From Bacillota bacterium (lineage in GTDB: Bacteria > Bacillota > Clostridia > Acetivibrionales > DSM-2933): DNA of 5,212 nt. The position numbers were made by a program, and so were the translations under genes. Shown here piece by piece: positions 1 through 5,212 of this stretch. Under the pieces are notes generated by a model, which was given only the letters and a program-made list of their open reading frames with translations, was not told the DNA's origin and did not search any database. Every line of letters begins with the position of its first letter. Positions within the stretch are counted from its first letter, which is position 1. Where the stretch lies: positions 1 to 5,212 of the forward strand of contig JAEZNF010000007.1 in the NCBI GenBank assembly GCA_023441845.1, in the 5' to 3' direction.

Positions 1-46
1 CAAAAATATTTTAACATAGCTATTTACATACAACATTATACGCACA

Positions 47-92
47 TTAAAAAGAGGCTATAACCGCACAACTAAGCGGTTTGTTGCCTCTT
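47..92 (-). terminator. Rho-independent terminator ending the operon
   Basis: An interrupted hairpin: the outer arms 52-58 (AAGAGGC) and 86-92 (GCCTCTT) pair over 7 bp, and the inner arms 62-67 (AACCGC) and 76-81 (GCGGTT) over 6 bp. A small internal loop (59-61 against 82-85) separates them, and the apical loop is 8 nt. Read on the minus strand the stem runs straight into a tract of five T (complement of 49-53). It lies about 70 nt past the stop codon of the last minus-strand gene, the expected place and direction. On the plus strand the following sequence is only moderately T-rich, so minus-strand use is favoured. Confidence 0.8.
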
Positions 93-163
93 AATTTCTT
101 TTCAACTGTCGAAAATGAGATTATAAAAATAAACACTTGTCAACAAACGACAAAAACTTGCTC

Positions 164-811
164 TTAATCCCTTTTCCCCAATAAAGTGCTGCGAGCAAGA
201 TATATAATACCCGCTGCTGCAAGGACCGTACCTGTGATAATCAAAATTAAAGGCTCTAAAGGACTGCTAACAAAATACGCAATGGAAAAACCTGATATAA
301 TAATTAATACTAAGGGTATCAAAACCGCAGACATAGTAAATACGAGCATTTCGACACGTCTTTTGTAAACCTCCCCTGCATCTTTATACTCAGCACCGTT
401 ACATAGCCACTTTTCATTTTCCTCATGAAATACCGACAACCTGCTTATAAATATGGCTGCTGCAGTAACAAACACAGCACACAGCGCTGTAACCATGGCA
501 TGATGGCTTTCTTTGAACTTAATGCCCAGAACAATTGCAATAAGGTCAAGTTTGGAATGTGATAATACAGAAGGCAGCAAGTATAAAAATGATATTGTGT
601 ATACCAAACGGTCTGTATTTACTATTTTTAAAAGCATCGCCAACAATATCAGCAAAACCGCTGAAACATTAATATACATACAGGCAGTTAAGCCCGAACC
701 TGATAACTTCTTGATATAATCGAAGAGAGATGAGCCGCTAAAGGAGTAAAAAGCAATAATATATATTGACGGGAGTCCTATTATTCTAGCCGTTTTAGGA
801 TTTATATTCAT
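164..811 (-). CDS. Multi-pass membrane protein of unknown function, last gene of the MoxR/DUF58 operon
   Basis: A 215 aa protein that I do not recognise as a named family. It is mostly hydrophobic, with about six or seven candidate membrane helices near residues 10-26, 41-62, 68-84, 86-98 (weak), 104-124, 153-180 and 185-207. The one sizeable polar stretch is residues 125-152, rich in Glu, Lys and Arg, between two helices. No catalytic motif is visible. The ATG overlaps the DUF58 stop codon in an ATGA junction (4 bp), and the only ribosome-binding sequence just upstream is a weak GGTGGG very close to the start, so translation probably depends on coupling to DUF58. The terminator after it closes the operon. 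In many Gram-positive MoxR/DUF58 loci this position is held by a large transglutaminase/DUF4129 membrane protein; this protein is far too short for that and shows no transglutaminase domain. A role as membrane partner of the DUF58 protein is inference from position only. Confidence 0.85.
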   Translation of the reverse strand: MNINPKTARIIGLPSIYIIAFYSFSGSSLFDYIKKLSGSGLTACMYINVSAVLLILLAMLLKIVNTDRLVYTISFLYLLPSVLSHSKLDLIAIVLGIKFKESHHAMVTALCAVFVTAAAIFISRLSVFHEENEKWLCNGAEYKDAGEVYKRRVEMLVFTMSAVLIPLVLIIISGFSIAYFVSSPLEPLILIITGTVLAAAGIIYLARSTLLGKRD

Positions 812-2133
812 CTACCCACCGCCTGCCTCATCAAAGCACCTGTAAAGCTTATCTTCGATGGATTCCAGTTTATCCATATGCAGCTTTTCCTGAGCTGTTT
901 TAAAACATTCATGTCCCTTACATTGAGGAACTCTGCCGCAAGCTTCTCGGAATCTGTTTCTACCGCCATATTATGCCCGCATATATTTACAACCATTATC
1001 TGATAGATACCTCCGCTTCTTGCCGAGTATTTGGTCATTTCTTTAATCCCCTGCATCAGAAGTTCTCCAAACCTTTCATCATATCTGGTAACTACTATAA
1101 AAAGCGGCCGGGTTCCCTCTACATACTTCTTATTGCCTATTACAGCCTCTTCAAGAGTAACAAGCCTTACCAGACTGTTATCCTCTCTCTTCACGAAACC
1201 GCTTAACCTTAATAGTTCTTTTAATATCATATGGTACTGCTTTTGGCCTGAAGCAGGAAATAATGTGGATATGCTGCCATTATAGGCAGAAAAGCCGACA
1301 AAGCAGCTCTGCTTCAGGTAAAAGTCGGCCAGAGCGCTTACAGCTTCAATCCCGTACTCAAAAACATTTCTGATGTTAGTTCCCTGGCTCATACTCTTTG
1401 ATGTGTTCAAATATATCCATACCAGCTTTTTTCCTTCTTTTTCATAATCGTTGACAACAGGCCAGAAACCGCCCTTAAAAAGGTTTCTGGCTGTTGCCTT
1501 CCAGTTTATATACCTGAATGGATCGCCGTATGAATACTGTTTGATTTCCTTAAAATCAAGTGTCGGCATACCGATTTTTGTTGTGTTTCCAAGTGGTAAC
1601 GGTATTTTTGAAAAGCCGGTAGAACTCTTCATTTTTGATGTTTCCAGAATTCGCGGCCTTACTTCAATTTCTTTATTTTCCGATATTGTCCCGCTTTTTA
1701 CCTGCCTTATCAGGAAGTGCCTCGTTTCCCATTTAAGGTTACCCAGGTAGTACTTTCCGATTGTAGTGCACCTCACGCTATATGTAAGGGATATCTTTAA
1801 GGGGTTCGGCCCTTTCCATATAACCCTGTAGTTGCTGCCGCCGGCAAGCTCGAAATGGCCCGGAATCACATCCGACAGGACAATTATACCGATTCCCGCC
1901 TCTATTTCAATTTCCGCTGCTACCTCTATCTGTTCTCCTCTATAAAGTTTCTCCCGTGAATAAGCCCTTTTTACCGTTATGCCTGAAGGAGCCTTCAATA
2001 AAAGCCCTGCTGCAATAAATACGAGAGATAAAAATGCAGCAGCAGCAATTATACTATTGGCAAGCAGTATACCTGTTAATAATACAAAGCAGAATATCTT
2101 TATAGACTTTGCAACTGAAGCAGGAAGCAGCAT
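808..2133 (-). CDS. DUF58 family membrane-anchored protein with a vWA-like domain
   Basis: About 441 aa from the preferred start. Two adjacent N-terminal membrane helices lie at about residues 10-27 and 29-46, followed by a beta-rich region (about 50-150). The family signature GDPFRYINWKATAR is at residues 203-216 (bases 1486-1527), and the vWA-like fold follows from about residue 237. DUF58 proteins are typically encoded beside MoxR ATPases and are presumed partners at the cytosolic membrane face. The first metal-site motif of a vWA domain (DxSxS) reads NTSKS here, with Asn in place of the first Asp (codon 1405-1407), so metal binding may be altered. Start choice: an in-frame ATG at 2175 would add 14 residues and overlap the MoxR gene by 41 bp with only a modest AAGG upstream. 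ATG 2133 has AAGGGG 8 nt before it and sits one base past the MoxR stop, so I prefer it. The family call is firm; the exact role is not known. Confidence 0.93.
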   Translation of the reverse strand: MLLPASVAKSIKIFCFVLLTGILLANSIIAAAAFLSLVFIAAGLLLKAPSGITVKRAYSREKLYRGEQIEVAAEIEIEAGIGIIVLSDVIPGHFELAGGSNYRVIWKGPNPLKISLTYSVRCTTIGKYYLGNLKWETRHFLIRQVKSGTISENKEIEVRPRILETSKMKSSTGFSKIPLPLGNTTKIGMPTLDFKEIKQYSYGDPFRYINWKATARNLFKGGFWPVVNDYEKEGKKLVWIYLNTSKSMSQGTNIRNVFEYGIEAVSALADFYLKQSCFVGFSAYNGSISTLFPASGQKQYHMILKELLRLSGFVKREDNSLVRLVTLEEAVIGNKKYVEGTRPLFIVVTRYDERFGELLMQGIKEMTKYSARSGGIYQIMVVNICGHNMAVETDSEKLAAEFLNVRDMNVLKQLRKSCIWINWNPSKISFTGALMRQAVGR

Positions 2134-2134
2134 A

Positions 2135-3106
2135 TCACATACCCCTTGTATAATTTTTCGGAATTTCCACACCATTTAAAACAGCCTTGATTACAGAATC
2201 GGGATTCATTCCTTCAATAATGCACTCCATTTTAAGCATAATGCGGTGGGACAGGGCATCAACAGCCAGGGTTTTTACATCGTCAGGTATTACAAAGTCT
2301 CTTCCGTTAATCATGGCATATGCCCTTGCAAGCTTTAATAGCGCCAGTCCGCCTCTTGGACTGGACCCAATCCTTACATTCGCATTGGATCTTGTTTTTC
2401 TTACTATTTCGGTGATATATTTTATAATGTTTTCATCCACATATATATTTTCAGCTTCATTCTTAAGCATTATTAAATCTTTCGACAATACCGCAGACTT
2501 CATATCGTCTGTGGGATCGTCCCTTTTCCATAAAATACGCCTTTTTAGGATCTCGCTTTCGGCTTCGACCGAATCTAAATAGCCTAAGGACATTTTCATA
2601 ATAAACCTGTCCATTTGAGCCTCGGGCAGCGGATAGGTACCTTCCATTTCCACAGGGTTTTGTGTAGCCATAACAGTAAACAGAGGCCCGAGCTTGTAAG
2701 TATTGCCCTCAATAGTTACCTGTCTCTCTTCCATAGCCTCCAAAAGCGCCGATTGAGTCTTGGGCATGGCGCGATTGATCTCATCGGCAAGAAGAAAATT
2801 AGTGAAAATGGGACCTTTCTCTATTTCAAAATTTGAATTACCTTTCCAAACCTTTGTTCCTACAATATCAGCAGGCATCAGGTCAGGCGTAAACTGAATC
2901 CTATTCCAGTCACAACCGGTCGATTTGGCAAAAACCTTAACCAGCAAGGTTTTCCCAAGCCCGGGATTATCCTCAAACAATATATGGCCACCCGCCAAAA
3001 AGCCGCAGAGAATCTTTTTAAGGCTCTCCCTGTTACCTGTAACAAATATTTTCCCTGCTTCATCTATTATCCTTGTACAAATAAGCTCCAGTTCCTCAGT
3101 TTTCAT
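2135..3106 (-). CDS. MoxR-family AAA+ ATPase
   Basis: A 323 aa protein of usual MoxR length and complete. In order: Walker A DNPGLGKT (residues 46-53; the leading Asp instead of Gly is common in MoxR proteins), Walker B FLLADEINR (104-112), sensor 1 in MATQNP (Asn150), the MDRF segment with a candidate arginine finger (Arg167), and sensor 2 in SSPRGG (Arg251) in the C-terminal lid. All key ATPase residues are present, so it should bind and hydrolyse ATP as an oligomeric ring. MoxR proteins act as chaperone-like remodellers of partner proteins, often ones with vWA domains, and the DUF58 gene directly downstream fits this. The start at 3106 has a strong GGGAGG 7 nt upstream and overlaps the previous gene by 11 bp, indicating co-transcription. 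No promoter is visible in front of it. The specific MoxR subfamily cannot be fixed by eye. Confidence 0.97.
   Translation of the reverse strand: MKTEELELICTRIIDEAGKIFVTGNRESLKKILCGFLAGGHILFEDNPGLGKTLLVKVFAKSTGCDWNRIQFTPDLMPADIVGTKVWKGNSNFEIEKGPIFTNFLLADEINRAMPKTQSALLEAMEERQVTIEGNTYKLGPLFTVMATQNPVEMEGTYPLPEAQMDRFIMKMSLGYLDSVEAESEILKRRILWKRDDPTDDMKSAVLSKDLIMLKNEAENIYVDENIIKYITEIVRKTRSNANVRIGSSPRGGLALLKLARAYAMINGRDFVIPDDVKTLAVDALSHRIMLKMECIIEGMNPDSVIKAVLNGVEIPKNYTRGM
2142..2147 (-). promoter_or_regulatory. Ribosome binding site that decides the DUF58 start
   Basis: AAGGGG on the minus strand, inside the last codons of the MoxR gene, 8 nt before ATG 2133. It supports the shorter DUF58 product over the 14-residue-longer one starting at 2175. 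Confidence 0.65.
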
Positions 3107-4232
3107 TGTTCATCCTCCCATAGTTCTTTATTTCGGCTATTACCTTTTCAATTATTTCTCTCCTTTTTTCAGCATCTCTTTTTTCATTCAAAAGCTTCTC
3201 GCTACTTAAGTAAATCAACGGAAACGGCAAATCCTTGTGATTAAGCATAGGCTTTATTATACTGCCCATCTTCTCGGTGGATATGGCTGACCTTTTGCCG
3301 GCGTCTGCTATTAAAATCAGAATTTTGCTCATATCGCCTTTTAGTATATAGTCATCGAGATACTTTGAAAGTTCCCTCACTTCAAGCTCTTTATTATACG
3401 TTATCTCCTGCACATGCTTTCTTAAGTTTTCCTTTGGATCTATGGATACCTCATTCCTGATTTTATTGAACAGAACAAACAGCAAAATCAAAAGCACCAC
3501 AAAAAGGAGAAACCATTCGATATATATGAAATAACGCGGAAAACTGCTTCCTATTTCCGGAATATCTTTGAGGATAAAAACCAGGACACAGCCGAAAATA
3601 AATTTTGACGGAGCAGCTTTTCCGAACCATTTACCCACGGCAATTAATTGTTCCTGCTTTGAAAGCTCTAAAAGAGATAAAAGCATTGATAACGCCAGAA
3701 TAAGAAATCCGAAAAACACCATAAAGGAGACTGAAACGTTAAAGCCTATGCGCCATACTCCGTCTTTCCAGAGTGCCGATATCATAAAACTTGCAATAAT
3801 ACCCTGCATCAGAAATAGTATGGATTTCAATATTGCCGAGGCTATTATATACTGCCTTAAATAATAAAGCATCTCACTTTTTACCGTATATACCAGAAAC
3901 AAAAACGGTATCCCCCAGCTTGCAAGATTTACCGGGTGGGCTTCAGGCATAAGATTGAAAAAAAGGAATACCGTCATTCCCCAGCCAAGCTTGAAAAAGG
4001 TATTTGCCATAGTCTTTGCAAGATCACCTGCAAGGTATGCCTTTATTACGTTTGCTAAAAATATTCCGGCAAATACCGGCACCAAAGGATACAGCAAAAA
4101 GGAAACCCTTCCTCCTGCCGAAAGCCTGTCCCCCTGGCTATTCATATACAAAATGACGCAAAAGCCTATCGAAATCAACGTCGCTATAAAATATGCAATG
4201 GCATCACGCTTTGCCTTTTTTCTATAGTCCAT
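3096..4232 (-). CDS. Polytopic membrane protein with charged cytosolic C-terminal domain, function unknown
   Basis: A 378 aa protein with no family I recognise. Residues 1-256 hold about eight candidate membrane helices (roughly 12-30, 43-64, 77-95, 105-118, 128-152, 163-189, 210-222, 236-256). The N-terminus is basic (DYRKKAKR), suggesting it is cytosolic. After the last helix comes a soluble, largely helical tail of about 120 residues (257-378), rich in Lys and Glu and ending in a strongly charged helix (about 345-372). The even helix count would place this tail in the cytosol, where it could contact the MoxR ATPase. The start ATG at 4232 has AAGAAGGG five bases upstream. The end overlaps the MoxR start by 11 bp, so the two are translated from one message. 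No catalytic motif is visible; a scaffold or substrate role for MoxR is inference from position and topology. Confidence 0.88.
   Translation of the reverse strand: MDYRKKAKRDAIAYFIATLISIGFCVILYMNSQGDRLSAGGRVSFLLYPLVPVFAGIFLANVIKAYLAGDLAKTMANTFFKLGWGMTVFLFFNLMPEAHPVNLASWGIPFLFLVYTVKSEMLYYLRQYIIASAILKSILFLMQGIIASFMISALWKDGVWRIGFNVSVSFMVFFGFLILALSMLLSLLELSKQEQLIAVGKWFGKAAPSKFIFGCVLVFILKDIPEIGSSFPRYFIYIEWFLLFVVLLILLFVLFNKIRNEVSIDPKENLRKHVQEITYNKELEVRELSKYLDDYILKGDMSKILILIADAGKRSAISTEKMGSIIKPMLNHKDLPFPLIYLSSEKLLNEKRDAEKRREIIEKVIAEIKNYGRMNNEN
3114..3119 (-). promoter_or_regulatory. Strong ribosome binding site for the MoxR gene
   Basis: GGGAGG on the minus strand, 7 nt before ATG 3106 and inside the last codons of the 378 aa gene. 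It fixes the MoxR start and the 11-bp overlap. Confidence 0.8.
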
Positions 4233-4323
4233 ATAAACCCTTCTTTCCGGAACTTATATGTTTCGCGAAAAACATTTTACATTTCTAATTTTATTATTTC
4301 GCTTTCATCATATACCCTGATCC

Positions 4324-4367
4324 ATTGAACGCGCAGAACTATATGAAAATTCTTTCGCGCGTTCAAT
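4324..4367 (-). other. Perfect 11-bp inverted repeat (stem-loop) in the intergenic gap
   Basis: ATTGAACGCGC (4324-4334) and GCGCGTTCAAT (4357-4367) are exact reverse complements separated by 22 bases, with a further AGAA/TTCT pairing inside (4335-4338 with 4350-4353 region, one side bulged). It starts 10 nt past the stop codon of the upstream gene. Neither strand has a T tract directly after the stem, so it is not a standard Rho-independent terminator. It could be an mRNA stabilising or processing hairpin, a weak terminator allowing read-through, or a protein binding site. The strand is assigned from the direction of all flanking genes. Confidence 0.7.
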
Positions 4368-4377
4368 ATAGGAGAAA

Positions 4378-5212
4378 TTAAAATATCTCCAGCTTAAATA
4401 CAAGTAAATAGAACTTTTCGTACTCACTTCTTTTCATATCCTGCAGGCTGTATGCCGCTTTCTCAAAAATTGAGACGGTCTTATACAATATATCGCATGA
4501 TGCCTGGTCTAATTTACAGGAAACGGCTCCTGCAATTTCTCTTGGGGTCATCTTTTCCCCTTTAAGATCAAACCGGGCATACAGCTCATTAAAAAGCTCC
4601 TTCCCTATGCTTGTTATCTCTTCACCGTAACATACAATCCTTATATTTTCAGAAACAATATTGCTCTTCCTGTTATTAAGCGATACGGAAATTCTTTTTT
4701 CTCCCTTTTTATCGAAGCTTAATTCCATCTCCTCATAATTTAAGTATTCATCGGTAAACCTGACTGTAAGTACTTCACCGATACCCCAAACATTGGGCAG
4801 CGGATTAATAATCTGCGGAAAGCTTATTTCAATTGTATTCTTTTCCAGCACTTCAGGCACCTTGGCATCATCCTGAGAAACTTCATAAAGAGCATCTGCA
4901 CCAAAAGCCACAGCCAAAACACGTTTCCGCTTCTTCCTTGTTAATATTACTGCAACAGCCGTTCCAATCAGGATAATAATAAGAAGAACAACTATTCTAG
5001 TCCAGAAAATCACAAGGATGGTAACTTTACCTTCCCTGCTGCTTGGAAGATAAAAATCGCTGCCCTTAAACTCAACGGTATAAGTACCGAGGTATTTGCC
5101 GAACAACAAATAGTCACCGGTTTTTCGGCTTCCTTCACCTATACTAAGTCTGAATACCTTATTGAATCCATCTTTATCGTTCTTCCCGGGCGAAATATCC
5201 TGAGCTTTTATC
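4378..5212 (-). CDS. Partial gene: C-terminal part of a single-TM membrane protein with a DUF4129-like tail
   Basis: The reading frame is open to the right edge, so the start lies outside the window; about 277 residues are visible. A TTG at 5109 could be read as a start but would cut into a continuous frame and has no reason to be one. Counting from that TTG codon as residue 1: the polar, probably extracytoplasmic part ends near residue 29, one membrane helix lies at about 39-57, and it is followed by the basic cluster TRKKRKR, which places the rest in the cytosol. Residues about 95-165 are strand-rich with alternating hydrophobic residues. The end (about 170-243), with LFNELYARF, TPREIAG and FEKAAYS, resembles the DUF4129 pattern found at the C-terminus of membrane transglutaminase-like proteins. 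That likeness is by eye and tentative. The missing N-terminal part could be a vWA, transglutaminase or other extracytoplasmic domain. It ends 145 bp before the next gene and probably belongs to the same operon. Confidence 0.85.
   Translation of the reverse strand, partial: IKAQDISPGKNDKDGFNKVFRLSIGEGSRKTGDYLLFGKYLGTYTVEFKGSDFYLPSSREGKVTILVIFWTRIVVLLIIILIGTAVAVILTRKKRKRVLAVAFGADALYEVSQDDAKVPEVLEKNTIEISFPQIINPLPNVWGIGEVLTVRFTDEYLNYEEMELSFDKKGEKRISVSLNNRKSNIVSENIRIVCYGEEITSIGKELFNELYARFDLKGEKMTPREIAGAVSCKLDQASCDILYKTVSIFEKAAYSLQDMKRSEYEKFYLLVFKLEIF

Noticed and set aside
120..143. Minus-strand TTGACA (complement of 138-143) and TATAAT (complement of 120-125), resembling a promoter just before the terminator.
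   Set aside because: The spacer is only 12 bases, far from the usual 16-18, and no alternative good pair exists; the region is simply AT-rich 3' flank.
137..153. Small hairpin TTGTC/GACAA with a 7-nt loop after the last gene.
   Set aside because: Only 5 bp with two G/C pairs; too weak for a terminator beside the much better one at 47-92.
973..1750. Plus-strand open frames of 77-99 codons opposite the DUF58 gene.
   Set aside because: Antisense shadows of a well-supported gene; no family likeness and no ribosome binding site.
2035..2047. GCAGCAGCAGC-like short repeat.
   Set aside because: It encodes an alanine run inside a membrane helix of the DUF58 protein and needs no other explanation.
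2187..3244. Several plus-strand open frames of 70-130 codons opposite the MoxR and 378 aa genes.
   Set aside because: They lie antisense to clearly conserved coding sequence, lack convincing ribosome binding sites and encode no recognisable protein.
5107..5109. TTG as the start of a complete 243 aa protein.
   Set aside because: The frame stays open to the window edge and the upstream residues continue the same extracytoplasmic-looking domain, so the gene is partial.

Overview
The window holds five protein-coding genes, all on the minus strand and read from high to low coordinates. They form one compact block with the order C-terminal part of a membrane-anchored protein (cut by the right edge), an approximately 8-TM membrane protein of 378 aa, a MoxR-family AAA+ ATPase, a DUF58 protein, and a 215 aa multi-pass membrane protein. 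A stem-loop terminator follows the last gene at the left edge. The base composition is fairly AT-rich, Shine-Dalgarno sequences are strong and G-rich, and the gene set resembles MoxR/DUF58 loci of Gram-positive bacteria. This suggests a low-GC Firmicute, probably of the Clostridia; that is inference, as no rRNA or other taxonomic marker is present.

Layout: 1-163 is the 3' flank with the terminator (47-92). 164-811 is the small membrane protein. 808-2133 is DUF58. 2135-3106 is MoxR. 3096-4232 is the 378 aa membrane protein. 4233-4377 is the only real gap (145 bp), with a perfect 11-bp inverted repeat just after the upstream stop codon. 4378-5212 is the partial gene. The last four genes are joined by overlaps or a 1-base gap (11 bp, 1 bp, 4 bp), so they are almost certainly co-transcribed and translationally coupled.

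How they may work together: MoxR ATPases are chaperone-like AAA+ proteins usually encoded next to DUF58 proteins and vWA or transglutaminase/DUF4129 membrane proteins, and are thought to remodel or activate them at the membrane. Here the ATPase and DUF58 protein are flanked by membrane proteins I cannot name. The upstream partial gene has a single TM helix and a cytosolic tail that ends in a segment reminiscent of DUF4129. The likely picture is a membrane complex with MoxR on its cytosolic face; its substrate is unknown. I saw no tRNA, rRNA, CRISPR array, insertion sequence or sign of recent transfer.
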